A stretch of 64,000 bases of DNA from assembly GCA_963796325.1 (NCBI GenBank), contig CAWCLF010000001.1:1612001-1676000 (forward strand). The letters run 5' to 3'. This DNA is from CAVYGN01 sp963796325. GTDB taxonomy: Bacteria > Spirochaetota > Brevinematia > Brevinematales > JAOACQ01. Positions 23,782 to 32,695 of the stretch are shown here, one piece after another. The notes under the pieces are model-generated. The model made no database searches. It had not been told where the DNA came from and was given only the letters and a program-made list of their open reading frames with translations. The position numbers and the translations under genes are program-made. Positions within the stretch are counted from its first letter, which is position 1. Every line of letters begins with the position of its first letter.

Positions 23782-25449
23782 ATGAATTTTACATATCACC
23801 TAGATATATTAACTTTGCTCCTTCCTCCGATCTGTTTCGGGATTGTCGCAGGCGGTTTCCTGCTCTATCTCTATATGTATATGCAGTATAACAGCAAGCT
23901 GTACCTGGCTGTCGTAATAAACGCTTTTTTTTGCATGATGTTTACCTTTTCCGAAACTTCGATCCTGGTATGGGGCGGCATATTCCATAATACTTCAATT
24001 GGAAGGCAATTCGACAGGCTTGAGCAGATTTCTGCTCTCTTCCTGTTTTTTGCCATTCCTTATTTTATATCCTATCTTCTCAAACTTAATAAGAACTGGG
24101 CAAAAATTAACAGGTACATTGCATATGCCGGTCTTATTACGGCCTGTGTGATCACCGCAGTGTCGTACATATATCCGGGAAGCCTTGTATCGCAGACGGA
24201 ACCGACGCTGACTTATAAGACATTCGAAGCCGATTACGGCAGAGGCCTTCCGGGCCCCTTATATAATTTAAGGGACCTGATTATGGGAGCGCTCATAATT
24301 TATGTCATGATATGCATGATTACGGACTTGATATGGCATAAAATGATCGGCTACATTATCTTTTCTTTTACAGGCGTCGCTCTGGCCCTGTACGCAGCTT
24401 TTGACGATATGCTTTTTTTATATACCAATTTCAATATCGATCCCCTGTCAGGTATAACGTTTTCGCGCGGAAGCGTAGGCATTACACTTTATATCACTCT
24501 ATCTATGGCCGGACAGACAAGGCTTTTTGTTGGAAGCATGAAGGAGGCTGAAAAAGCTGGAAAGATCATATCCCTGTCGGAACGCAAATACCGGCTTATA
24601 GTTGAAGGAACAAAGGATTTTATTTTTTCACTGAATCATGAGCTTCAATTCATAAGCGTAAACGAATCCATGCATAAAATGATGAATATGAATATTGAAA
24701 AGATCAAGACAATGACCTTTCCGGATCTTGTCTTCGATAATCCCGGCGATTACGGATTGACCGGGAAAATAATTAAATCCAACCTCGACAGCCTTATAAT
24801 GGAAAAAAAACAATTCGATTACAAGGTTATGTTTAAACCGTTCACAAGCAATGAACCCAAAGAATTCAGGGTAAGGCTCGAATATATTAATATCGATGAA
24901 GAGGAAGAGATCGTCGGAAGGGCTACTCCCGTCGTCGACGATATTCTTCTCGATTGTTTCCATTCCGAGGTTCAGAAATACGTTATCGGCAATTACCTTG
25001 TAACGGCCGATGAAATGAGCACAAGACTTGTCAGGAACCTTTCACGCTACATGAAGGCCCAGGATGTCAGCTACTTAAGGGTATGCCTTCGCGAGATAAT
25101 TATAAATGCCATCGAGCATGGGAACCTGGAGATAAGTTTTGAAGAAAAAACCAGGGTTCTTAACAATGAAAACTATATGGAATATATTCTGAATAAACAG
25201 ACGGATCCTAGTTTCAGGGGTAAAAAAGTCACAATAGAATACAGCATCAACCCGAATAAAGCGGTATTCAAAATTACAGACCAGGGGAAAGGTTTTAATT
25301 ATAAAGAACTTCTCGATAAAGTCCAGAATGAGGTTAAGGATAAACTCCTCCCTCATGGCAGGGGCATTACGATGACAATGAATGTTTTTGATAAGATAAA
25401 GTATAATGAAACGGGGAACGAGGTAATCCTGGTAAAGTACTTCGGATAG
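23782..25449 (+). CDS. Membrane sensor protein: 7TM, PAS and RsbW-like GHKL ATPase
   Basis: The 555-residue protein has about seven transmembrane helices in residues 10-255 in a histidine-kinase N-terminal 7TM pattern. A PAS domain follows at about 270-380 (YRLIVEGTKDFIFSLNHE). The C-terminal domain (about 395-555) is a GHKL ATPase of the RsbW/SpoIIAB serine-kinase type: REIIINAIEHGN is the N box, ITDQGKGFN the G1 box, and LPHGRGITMTM the G2 box. No His-phosphorylation H box is seen, so it may phosphorylate an anti-anti-sigma factor rather than a response regulator. No such partner is adjacent. It is followed 29 bases later by a membrane-protein gene. Confidence 0.75.
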   Translation: MNFTYHLDILTLLLPPICFGIVAGGFLLYLYMYMQYNSKLYLAVVINAFFCMMFTFSETSILVWGGIFHNTSIGRQFDRLEQISALFLFFAIPYFISYLLKLNKNWAKINRYIAYAGLITACVITAVSYIYPGSLVSQTEPTLTYKTFEADYGRGLPGPLYNLRDLIMGALIIYVMICMITDLIWHKMIGYIIFSFTGVALALYAAFDDMLFLYTNFNIDPLSGITFSRGSVGITLYITLSMAGQTRLFVGSMKEAEKAGKIISLSERKYRLIVEGTKDFIFSLNHELQFISVNESMHKMMNMNIEKIKTMTFPDLVFDNPGDYGLTGKIIKSNLDSLIMEKKQFDYKVMFKPFTSNEPKEFRVRLEYINIDEEEEIVGRATPVVDDILLDCFHSEVQKYVIGNYLVTADEMSTRLVRNLSRYMKAQDVSYLRVCLREIIINAIEHGNLEISFEEKTRVLNNENYMEYILNKQTDPSFRGKKVTIEYSINPNKAVFKITDQGKGFNYKELLDKVQNEVKDKLLPHGRGITMTMNVFDKIKYNETGNEVILVKYFG

Positions 25450-25478
25450 GAAATCAAATCAATATAAGGGAGGTTTGT

Positions 25479-25907
25479 ATGTGGTTCATTGAATTTTTAT
25501 TTCTTGTTATCGGCGGCGCCCTGGCAATACCGGACCTTGTTATTTCAAAAGTGCCGGGTGCTTCGGAGACTCTGAAAAAGATATCGCCCTACCAGCCATG
25601 GTTCGGTCTTGTTCTCCTGATATGGGGTATCTGGGACCTTCTGACCGCCCTTTTTATTACAAGGCGCGCTTTCGGCTTCGGCATAGTGAGCGGTCTTCTT
25701 CTTTTAATCATTATTCTGATCGAAATATGCCTGGGCCTTATTCTTTCAATGAAATTTCTTAAACAGATCAAGGAAATTCAGGGTGCGGAACTCGACAAAA
25801 TGGCGGATACTCTTGTAAAATTCCAGAAATCTCTCGGTATCGGCGGGATAATTGCCGGGATTTACGTGCTTTTAAGATTTACGATACTGTTCCCTCTTCG
25901 CTTTTAG
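25479..25907 (+). CDS. Four-helix membrane protein of unknown function
   Basis: The 142-residue protein has four predicted transmembrane helices (about 3-20, 42-62, 66-88, 118-138), with a polar helical loop (about 92-115) between the last two. GGGAGG precedes the ATG. It probably shares a transcript with the upstream sensor. No domain is recognised. Confidence 0.72.
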   Translation: MWFIEFLFLVIGGALAIPDLVISKVPGASETLKKISPYQPWFGLVLLIWGIWDLLTALFITRRAFGFGIVSGLLLLIIILIEICLGLILSMKFLKQIKEIQGAELDKMADTLVKFQKSLGIGGIIAGIYVLLRFTILFPLRF

Positions 25908-26042
25908 TCCGAGCCGAGTGAAGCCGCACTAAAACAGATTTAATAGCTGCAATTCCAAAAATAAAACAGGAAAAATACTCATAGAAATCCAAATAAAATC
26001 GAAAAGATAAATAGGTCTATTCCCATGCAAAAGGGGGCCTAT

Positions 26043-26864
26043 ATGTTTGGAATTGAAAAAGAGATCTTCGAACAGATTTTATACCTCAAGGAAAATTTTC
26101 TCCTGGAAGCGGTCAAAGCCGAGTTCGAGGCCGAAGGCTCTTCTTACAGCGACCTTGTCAGGCTGAGAAGACTTACCGCACAGGCGGGTATAAAACTTTA
26201 TCTGAAAATAGGCGGCGTCGAGGCTTTGAGGGATATAAAGGATTCTCTCGAACTTGGAGTGGACGGTCTTATTGCACCCATGGTCGAGTCCAGGTTCGGG
26301 CTCTTAAAATTCACAGACGCCTACAAAAGCATATATGGAAAACATAGAATCAAGCTGTCCATCAATATTGAAACGAAGAATGCAGTCGGACAGCTCGAGG
26401 AAATAATGCTGCAGGGCAGAGGCGATATCGATAACGTCACACTGGGCAGGACGGATCTTTCCGCCTCTTTTATGGATAAAGAGATAAAGCCCGATTCCAG
26501 GTTTATAACGGACCTTATCGGCTATGTCGGTAAAAGATCGAAACTTGAGGGCTATACATTTACCGTCGGGGGAAGCATCAGCGCCCGGACCATAGAGGAA
26601 CTGTCCGGAAATCCCGCCGTAGCCGCAAACATCAACTGTATAGAAACCAGGAAAATAGTGCTTCAGAGGGATGTGATGCTCCGGTCTGCGAACGCCCTCA
26701 ACGAAGCACTAAGATTTGAAGAGCTTTATATCCTTTCAAAAAAAGAGATAAGCGATCTTATGATCAAGCCGGAAATTGCGCGGCTTTCAAAACTGTCAGA
26801 CCGTGCGGGGTCTGCAGCTTCAGTTGAAACTGCAGTTCAGGATTTGAAAACCACGTCCTTTTGA
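26043..26864 (+). CDS. HpcH/HpaI-type aldolase (citrate-lyase-beta fold)
   Basis: The 273-residue protein (ATG 26043, after a GGGGG run; the ATG at 26025 lacks a site) shows the PEP-mutase/HpcH fold pattern: LGVDGLIAPMVES (metal-ligand-like Glu), INIETKNAVGQLEEI (Glu of the active site), LGRTDLSASF and the substrate-site VGGSISART. Such enzymes cleave or form C-C bonds of 2-oxoacid derivatives. The exact substrate is unknown. A Cys/Asn-rich C-terminal part differs from typical members. It overlaps the convergent PilZ gene by 28 bases. Confidence 0.68.
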   Translation: MFGIEKEIFEQILYLKENFLLEAVKAEFEAEGSSYSDLVRLRRLTAQAGIKLYLKIGGVEALRDIKDSLELGVDGLIAPMVESRFGLLKFTDAYKSIYGKHRIKLSINIETKNAVGQLEEIMLQGRGDIDNVTLGRTDLSASFMDKEIKPDSRFITDLIGYVGKRSKLEGYTFTVGGSISARTIEELSGNPAVAANINCIETRKIVLQRDVMLRSANALNEALRFEELYILSKKEISDLMIKPEIARLSKLSDRAGSAASVETAVQDLKTTSF

Positions 26865-27868
26865 AGCCTGACGGCAAGTGCGCGGAAATAATCGAATAAC
26901 TTGTTCCTTGTTTCAAGATCGAGATAAACGAAAGATAGCCCGTATTCATAAACTCCGTTTTCTATCATATAGCTCTTCGATATAACGCATTCCAGATTAT
27001 CGAAATCGTATGTTTTCTCAAGAGTCATGTCTGTAAAGCTCAATCTATAGGTTTCCTTTCTTTTTAAATTGGATGAAGCCTGAACCCTCACACCCTCGAG
27101 GCTGATATCCTTTATCGTGACATTCAGGGGGGAGGCGTCTGATTCGATATCGGCAGGAATAATAGAGCCGTTAATATTTTCAACTGGTATCCTGCTGTAA
27201 AGCCTCTCCTGTGAAATTTTAAGATTTTTCGGATATGACAGAACGGTTTTTCCGTTCGGTAAAAAATTCTGTACTGCGGATTGGCCGCAAATGAACATAT
27301 TATTGGAAGTATAACAAACGTTGACAGGGACACCCTTTTTAATGGGATGAGGCAATCCTGAAATATTGTGAACGACTACGGCCCTTTCGTTGGACTCTAA
27401 AGCCTCTCTTTCCAGAACGAAGAGGCGGTTGCTGTCGTTTATCTCGATCTCGATGCTGGATTTAACAGCTATCGGATAGATCTTTTTGGCTATCCTCTGG
27501 GCGGTCTCATCAGAAATCCTGAGGTCCTGGAAATGCTGAAAGAAAAACTCGGAATACCTTTCAAGAACCGATGAAGGTATGGCCGAAGCGATAATTTCCC
27601 TTCTTTTAAAATCCATGATCAGAGAATTGAGTACGCGTTTCTGGGCCGGGTTAAAGCCCGACAGGTGGCGGGGCGGGGGCTTGAAATCGCCTTCCCTTGT
27701 CTCCAGCAGCTTCCTTTCCATCAGGGAATTCTGATAACCCCTGTAAATATAGTAAATTACGATCATCAGAATTCCCATTAAGAGAACCGTAATTAATACA
27801 AGCGTAACATTGCCGGAATTTGTCAAGGCTTCCTGAATACCTGTGAAGAAACTGTTGTAAGTATCCAT
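26837..27868 (-). CDS. Membrane-anchored PilZ-domain protein (c-di-GMP receptor)
   Basis: The 343-residue protein has one N-terminal transmembrane helix (about 20-44), a charged helical region (70-150) and a beta-rich region (about 155-230) that resembles a YcgR-N-like domain. The C-terminal PilZ domain (about 225-325) has the ERLYSR element with spaced Arg residues and the DISLEGV motif (D/N-x-S-x-x-G), the c-di-GMP-binding signature. It probably links c-di-GMP to motility or surface functions, and a diguanylate cyclase is encoded at 46587. The ATG has GGGAG upstream. It is convergent with the HpcH-like gene. Confidence 0.83.
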   Translation of the reverse strand: MDTYNSFFTGIQEALTNSGNVTLVLITVLLMGILMIVIYYIYRGYQNSLMERKLLETREGDFKPPPRHLSGFNPAQKRVLNSLIMDFKRREIIASAIPSSVLERYSEFFFQHFQDLRISDETAQRIAKKIYPIAVKSSIEIEINDSNRLFVLEREALESNERAVVVHNISGLPHPIKKGVPVNVCYTSNNMFICGQSAVQNFLPNGKTVLSYPKNLKISQERLYSRIPVENINGSIIPADIESDASPLNVTIKDISLEGVRVQASSNLKRKETYRLSFTDMTLEKTYDFDNLECVISKSYMIENGVYEYGLSFVYLDLETRNKLFDYFRALAVRLQKDVVFKS

Positions 27869-27883
27869 GATTTTCTCCCTGAC

Positions 27884-28375
27884 TTACTTTAATAATTTTT
27901 CCATCGCAATTTCGTCGCATTGCATGATTTTAGGGCAGCTCAGGCAGTCCCTCCATATTTTCTGGGGGAAATGACTTTTATTGATTTTTTTATATCCGAG
28001 CCTGGAAAAAAATCCCTCCGTAAGGGTCAGAACAAATGCATGCTTTATCCCTTCTTCCCTGAGTATTTCCTCAGCCTCCTGAATCAGGGCGCTGCCGATC
28101 CCTTCATTTTTGTGACTTTCGTCAACGGCAACGGACCGTATTTCGGCAAGCTCAGATGTAAAAAAGGAAACGGCGCAGCAGCCTACTATCTTTCCTTTAT
28201 TTTCAGCGATAATAAAATTCCTGATCTCTTTTATGACGCTTTCAGCCGTTCTATGAAGCATGAGATTATTCCGGGAGTATAAATTAATCAGTGATGCAAT
28301 TTTCGAAGCGTCGTGAAGCTTTGCACTCCTGATTACGGCTGAGGCTTTTGCAGCCGTTTTTATATCAGATGGCAC
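27884..28375 (-). CDS. GNAT acetyltransferase of the short N-acetylglutamate-synthase type
   Basis: The 163-residue protein has a GNAT core: IRSVAVDESHKNEGIGSALI holds the acetyl-CoA pyrophosphate loop (motif A). The C-terminal WRDCLSCPKIMQCDEIAM matches a Cys-rich tail of stand-alone short NAGS-like proteins associated with arginine synthesis. It may acetylate glutamate, but no other arginine genes are in the window. It starts at GTG 28375, inside the end of trxA (11-base overlap, translational coupling). Confidence 0.75.
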   Translation of the reverse strand: MPSDIKTAAKASAVIRSAKLHDASKIASLINLYSRNNLMLHRTAESVIKEIRNFIIAENKGKIVGCCAVSFFTSELAEIRSVAVDESHKNEGIGSALIQEAEEILREEGIKHAFVLTLTEGFFSRLGYKKINKSHFPQKIWRDCLSCPKIMQCDEIAMEKLLK

Positions 28376-28688
28376 CGTCTATCATACCTTTGAGCTTGTT
28401 TTTCGATACGGCCCCTATGACCTTTTCCATCGGCGTGCCGTTCTTGAAAATAATAAGGGTCGGGATGCTCGTCACGGCATACCGGCTCGATACATTGGGC
28501 CCTTTATCGACATCGAGCTTGACGACCTTCAATTTTCCCTCGTATTCCCCTGCCAGTTCGTCAATTATAGGCAAGATAAGCCTGCATGGCGCGCACCATT
28601 CGGCCCAGAAATCCACAAGTACCGGCAGTTCGCCGCTCATAACTTCCTTTTCAAAATTGGTATCGTCTGTGTAAACTACGGATGACAT
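28365..28688 (-). CDS. trxA: Thioredoxin with a WCAPC active site
   Basis: The 107-residue protein is a typical thioredoxin: DFWAEWCAPCRLILPII with redox Cys32 and Cys35, the KLDVDKGPN strand, and the cis-proline IPTLIIFKNG. The active site is WCAPC rather than the usual WCGPC, a known variant. It reduces protein disulphides in the cytoplasm. The start chosen has AAGGAG upstream; a longer form to 28712 lacks a site. It has its own promoter and overlaps the acetyltransferase gene. Confidence 0.93.
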   Translation of the reverse strand: MSSVVYTDDTNFEKEVMSGELPVLVDFWAEWCAPCRLILPIIDELAGEYEGKLKVVKLDVDKGPNVSSRYAVTSIPTLIIFKNGTPMEKVIGAVSKNKLKGMIDGAI

Positions 28689-28723
28689 ATATTTCTCCTT
28701 AATAAAGCCCATGTTATTAATAT

Positions 28724-28752
28724 AAAATAAACGGAAGGGTCGAAAAAGTCAA
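28724..28752 (-). promoter_or_regulatory. Predicted promoter for trxA
   Basis: On the minus strand TTGACT (complement of 28747-28752), 17 bases, then TATTTT (complement of 28724-28729), about 36 bases before the ATG. Confidence 0.55.
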
Positions 28753-28776
28753 TATTCCGCGCAACGACTTATATAT

Positions 28777-29646
28777 TTACAGCAATGTTCCTTTCGCGAT
28801 TAGAGCGACCCTGCCGCCGACTTTTACATCGATGGTTTCATCGCTTTCCTTTTTCGCCTTCAGGCGGAGGAGCGAGGGCCTGCCGATTTCATATCCCTGC
28901 TCGACTCTTATATCGATTTCGCTTTTATTGAAATATCCGTATTTAACAAGATATCCTGCCAGGCACCCGTTTGCGCTTCCGGTAGCCGGATCCTCCGGTA
29001 TGCCGAAATAATCGGCGAACATCCGGCAATTGATCTGGTTATTTTTATCGTAGGTCTCGGGACAGAAAATGAAAAGCGGCCGGCCCAGCTCCCCGAAATA
29101 TGACTTGAATGCATGAATATCGGTAACAGCCTTTTTAACCGAACTTAACTTTTTAATGGGTATGATTATAATAGATAAGCCGGTCGATACTTCCTGGATA
29201 GGGTATTCATCATCGATCTCCCCCGGGCTCATGTTTATTATTCCGGCAATATCGTTTTTATCGAAAATCCTGCTGAATTCAGGATTCAGCTGCTTCATCC
29301 ACAGGATACCGCCGCCTCCTTCATCCGATGTCACGGGGATCTTACCGGCTTTAAGATTTAGCGTTATCCCTTTTTTATTTACGGCAAGCTCTTTCATGAT
29401 AATAAAAGCAGTCCCGAGAGTCGGGTGGCCGGCGAACGGCACTTCATTATGCGGTGTAAAGATACGGACATTCCAGTCTTCTTCGTTATTTTTATATTTC
29501 AATATGAATGTTGTTTCTGAAAAATGGAATTCGAGAGCGATTTTCTGCATCAAAGCCTCGGGTATCTCTTCATCCAGCATCACTACCGCAAGCTGGTTGC
29601 CCGAATATTTTTCAACGCAAAACACATCGACTATGTAATAATCCAT
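28777..29646 (-). CDS. PhzF-family isomerase/epimerase
   Basis: The 289-residue protein has the PhzF two-domain pattern: DVFCVEKYSGNQLAVV (the N-terminal signature), EFHFSETTFI (with the conserved Glu), FTPHNEVPFAGHPTLG (the signature His-Pro-Thr region) and a second half with DPATGSANGCLAGYLV. PhzF-like proteins act as isomerases or epimerases and are usually of unknown substrate outside phenazine synthesis. The ATG has AGAGGAG upstream. A possible regulatory hairpin lies in its leader. Confidence 0.88.
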   Translation of the reverse strand: MDYYIVDVFCVEKYSGNQLAVVMLDEEIPEALMQKIALEFHFSETTFILKYKNNEEDWNVRIFTPHNEVPFAGHPTLGTAFIIMKELAVNKKGITLNLKAGKIPVTSDEGGGGILWMKQLNPEFSRIFDKNDIAGIINMSPGEIDDEYPIQEVSTGLSIIIIPIKKLSSVKKAVTDIHAFKSYFGELGRPLFIFCPETYDKNNQINCRMFADYFGIPEDPATGSANGCLAGYLVKYGYFNKSEIDIRVEQGYEIGRPSLLRLKAKKESDETIDVKVGGRVALIAKGTLL

Positions 29647-29673
29647 TTGAATCTCCTCTATTTCTCATTTTCA

Positions 29674-29703
29674 CCCGGTCACGGATTTCTCCGTAAAGCC
29701 GGG
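29674..29703 (-). other. Two-tier hairpin in the phzF leader
   Basis: Read on the minus strand, CCCGG pairs with CCGGG (complement of 29699-29703 and 29674-29678) around an inner hairpin, ACGGA-GAAA-TCCGT, capped by a GNRA-type loop. It lies about 30 bases before the phzF start and has no T-run, so it may be a leader control element rather than a terminator. Confidence 0.4.
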
Positions 29704-29751
29704 ATAAATTTCCTCCCAGGCAACTATTTAATCATTGCCTCCCTGCTTAAA

Positions 29752-29781
29752 ATTATATTTAAGGTTTTATCAATTTGTCAA
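29752..29781 (-). promoter_or_regulatory. Strong predicted promoter for phzF
   Basis: On the minus strand TTGACA (complement of 29776-29781), 18 bases, then TATAAT (complement of 29752-29757). Both hexamers are perfect. It leaves a leader of about 100 bases. Confidence 0.65.
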
Positions 29782-29797
29782 AGTATTTGTACCAAAT

Positions 29798-29826
29798 TTG
29801 CTTCACCTGAAAATATTCCCTATAAT
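29798..29826 (+). promoter_or_regulatory. Predicted promoter for the DUF4380-like gene
   Basis: TTGCTT (29798-29803), 17-base spacer, TATAAT (29821-29826), divergent from the phzF promoter 17 bases away. Confidence 0.5.
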
Positions 29827-29887
29827 ATTACCGTTGTTGAATCGGGGTTCGAGGTTATCGTTTCATAATTAATGAAGGAGTATGTTT

Positions 29888-30805
29888 ATGATCAAAGGAT
29901 CTTTGATCCTGTTTCTGACCTCGTTCTTTATTTTTTTCAGCAGTCCGCATTCTCTTTTCAGCGATTCAACAGCTGCATGGATTTCGAACGGGAATGAGTA
30001 TTCGGTAACTTACGGACAGGCTACTTTAACAGTCCTGCCGTATATGGGCGGAAGGATAATATCGTTAAAAATGAACGGTAAAGAAGCGATCCATTTCAAC
30101 GGGGACATATATCTTTCCGGCTCTACTTTCTGGCCGAGTCCCCAGGCCGGATGGCCGCGGTTCTGGCCCCCCCTGGACACACTGGATAACAAACCCTACA
30201 GCATAAGTTTCACGAACGGCGGCAGCGATCTTATCCTGACAAGCGATAAAGAAACAGGGTACCGGATAAAAAAGACATATGCTGTCAACACTATCAAAAA
30301 TTACGCCACGATCACTTACTGCCTTATAAATGAATCAGGGTTCAATAAAACTGTAGCCCCCTGGGAAGTGACCCGTGTGAAAGCAAACGGGCTCTGTTTT
30401 TTCCCGAAAGGTAAAAATTTCAGTCTCAATTCATCGCTTGCTCCTACGCTTGAGGATGACAAGTATGTATGGTTCAGGCATAACGGCCAGATTGGCAGGA
30501 AGATGTTCAGAGACGGCGCCCAGGCCTGGATAGCATATGCCAGGGACGGCATGCTTTATATCAAGCGGTATCCGGGAGATATCGATCCTTCGGAGTTCGC
30601 GCCTTCCGAGGCGGAAATAGAACTTTATGCCGGAGGCAACGATTACCTGGAAGTGGAACTTCAGGGCGCTTACGTAACCCTGACGAACGGCCAATCGCTC
30701 GAATGGCCTGTCAGGTGGTATTATGCGGCCATACCTGACGGCATCGATGTAAAACCAGGGTCGTCGAACCTCATTGAATTCGTGCATTCGATCCTGGGGG
30801 AATAA
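29888..30805 (+). CDS. Exported DUF4380-like protein (mutarotase-fold)
   Basis: The 305-residue protein has a signal peptide (residues 1-24). The mature part is all beta with motifs LPYMGGRIISLKMNGKE, STFWPSPQAGWPRFWPP and VAPWEVTRVKANGLCFFP. This matches the DUF4380 family, whose fold resembles galactose mutarotases and other carbohydrate-binding beta-supersandwiches. The function is not known. ATG 29888 is preferred since the AAGGAG is seven bases before it; the ATG at 29882 is too close. Monocistronic. Confidence 0.72.
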   Translation: MIKGSLILFLTSFFIFFSSPHSLFSDSTAAWISNGNEYSVTYGQATLTVLPYMGGRIISLKMNGKEAIHFNGDIYLSGSTFWPSPQAGWPRFWPPLDTLDNKPYSISFTNGGSDLILTSDKETGYRIKKTYAVNTIKNYATITYCLINESGFNKTVAPWEVTRVKANGLCFFPKGKNFSLNSSLAPTLEDDKYVWFRHNGQIGRKMFRDGAQAWIAYARDGMLYIKRYPGDIDPSEFAPSEAEIELYAGGNDYLEVELQGAYVTLTNGQSLEWPVRWYYAAIPDGIDVKPGSSNLIEFVHSILGE

Positions 30806-30878
30806 ATTTCAGGACCGCCGTATTTGAAAACGTCATTGAATTATCGTAAGAGAAATAAATTTATTAAAATTCCGGAGG

Positions 30879-31679
30879 TTGGAGATTACGGCATTTGTTA
30901 GAAGCGGGATAATCGATATAGAATCGCCTGAAGAGATCATGATCCCGTACCGGATAGCAAGCCCTTTTACGAGGCTTCTTGCGCTTTGCATCGATATAGT
31001 CATACTTTATTCCTCGCTGGCTGTTATTGTGCTTATTCTTGTCCTTCTCAATATTTTTCGGGAGTTCAGCGGCATCAATAGCCTGAGAGACCTTACAGGG
31101 CATACGGCCCTGTCAGGCATAAGCATATTCTTCGTTATGATACTTGATTTTTTGATGCAGTGGGGGTATTTCATATTTTTTGAAACGATTATGAACGGAA
31201 GAACTCCGGGAAAGGCTATTTTCGGCCTCCGGGTCATAAGCTACAGCGGGAATACTCTCGATATATCGTCGATAATACTTCGTAATTTCATACGCGTTTT
31301 TGACCAGCAGTACTCGCTGTACCTCGGAGCCTTTTTCTGCATTATTTTCAATAAGGATTTCAGGAGAATAGGGGATCTGGCTGCCGGGACTATCGTGATC
31401 AACGAGGAAAAAGAGAATTTTAAATTCCCCGATTTTTCTTTGATAAAGGAAGGCTTATTATCCGATCAGAAGATCCTCGGTAAAAAGCTGGCCGAAGAAG
31501 ACCTCTATATAATCAGGAATTTTCTGAATAACTTGAATACATTGACCCTGGAAAAGCAGCATGAACTGGCAGATAAGCTTGCAATTAAAATAAAGGATAA
31601 ATTGAACGACAACGAAGAATATTCCGACAGCCTGCTTTATCTTCAAAAAATATACGAAAGCCACAGGGACCTGCGATGA
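30879..31679 (+). CDS. RDD-family membrane protein
   Basis: The 266-residue protein has the RDD domain (about 20-175): the Arg in FTRLLALCIDIVIL, two or three transmembrane helices, GRTPGKAIFGLRVI, and the Asp-rich FNKDFRRIGDLAAGTIVI. The tail (about 180-266) is charged. It opens the seven-gene MoxR operon. The start is unusual: GGAGG (30872-30879) touches the TTG at 30879, while an ATT six bases later is at a better spacing. The family N terminus (ESPEEIMIPYRIAS) shows translation must begin before the first ATG (30939). Confidence 0.82.
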   Translation: MEITAFVRSGIIDIESPEEIMIPYRIASPFTRLLALCIDIVILYSSLAVIVLILVLLNIFREFSGINSLRDLTGHTALSGISIFFVMILDFLMQWGYFIFFETIMNGRTPGKAIFGLRVISYSGNTLDISSIILRNFIRVFDQQYSLYLGAFFCIIFNKDFRRIGDLAAGTIVINEEKENFKFPDFSLIKEGLLSDQKILGKKLAEEDLYIIRNFLNNLNTLTLEKQHELADKLAIKIKDKLNDNEEYSDSLLYLQKIYESHRDLR

Positions 31680-32695
31680 TTGAAAATAATAATGTTTTAA
31701 AGAAAATGACGAAATCGGAGAGGTTTGTTTTAGACAGGAAAAACAACTGGAAGAAGCTTGAAGAGATCATAAGAAAGGCAAAAAACAGCTCCCTGAAAAG
31801 ATTAAGCCTGGAGGAAGTCAGGGATTTTCCCGATCTGTACAGGCATGTCTGCACTGATTCGGAACTGGCCAAAACTCTTGAGCTTTCGCCCGATGTCCTT
31901 GAATACATATCAAAGCTGGTTAAATATTCTCACAATATTCTTTATGCCCCGCCCAGAAAAGATGCCGGTAATATAATCGATTTTTTTACCGTTTCGTTTA
32001 CACGTTCTTTCATAGTAAATATAAGGCCGATAGCTTCCATATTCCTGATATTTTTCGGCCTTTTTCTTTTAAGCTTTTTGATTATCCTGAAGAATCCGGG
32101 ATATGCGGGTTATATACTGCCTCAGGAAATGATCGTCCTGATGAAAAAAACGTACAGCGGGAATATAGCAAGAGAAAGGGACTTTTTCAGTAATATCGTC
32201 ATGTCGGGTTATTATATCAGGAACAATATAACCATCGGTTTCCTTTCATTTGTCATGGGTGTAACGCTGGGGCTGGGTACTTTGGCAGTTGTCGCTTATA
32301 ACGGGATAACCCTCGGAGCTGTTTTCGGACTTGTAGTATCGGCAGGATACTGGAAACACCTCATAAAATTCGTTACAGCACATTCCGTTTTTGAATTGAC
32401 CGGGTTATGCCTTACTGCAGGGGCGGGCCTTTCGATGGGATTGTCTATTTTATACGGAAGCGATAAAAAAAGGTCCGAAGCGCTCAGGGATAAGGCTAAG
32501 GAGATCACCCCGGTTCTTTTTACCGGAGCGCTGTTCATACTGGCAGCCGCTTTTATTGAAGGCTTCCTGTCCCCGTCGGAAGCGGATTACCGGATAAAGA
32601 TGGGTACGGCGGGACTTTCCGCGGCCATTGTCCTGTTCCTCCTTTTAAGCAAAAAATTATCTGCAGGAATTAATCCGGGAGGTGGCCTTAAATGA
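31676..32695 (+). CDS. Stage II sporulation protein M-like (SpoIIM family) membrane protein
   Basis: The 339-residue protein has a cytoplasmic N-terminal helical region (about 1-100). Then come transmembrane helices, with the SpoIIM-family core NNITIGFLSFVMGVTLGLG, VAYNGITLGAVFGLV and the His-containing AHSVFELTGLCL motif (residues 180-265). SpoIIM-like proteins in non-spore-formers are envelope proteins of unknown role, often next to MoxR and DUF58. Its ATG overlaps the RDD stop (ATGA). Confidence 0.83.
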   Translation: MIENNNVLKKMTKSERFVLDRKNNWKKLEEIIRKAKNSSLKRLSLEEVRDFPDLYRHVCTDSELAKTLELSPDVLEYISKLVKYSHNILYAPPRKDAGNIIDFFTVSFTRSFIVNIRPIASIFLIFFGLFLLSFLIILKNPGYAGYILPQEMIVLMKKTYSGNIARERDFFSNIVMSGYYIRNNITIGFLSFVMGVTLGLGTLAVVAYNGITLGAVFGLVVSAGYWKHLIKFVTAHSVFELTGLCLTAGAGLSMGLSILYGSDKKRSEALRDKAKEITPVLFTGALFILAAAFIEGFLSPSEADYRIKMGTAGLSAAIVLFLLLSKKLSAGINPGGGLK

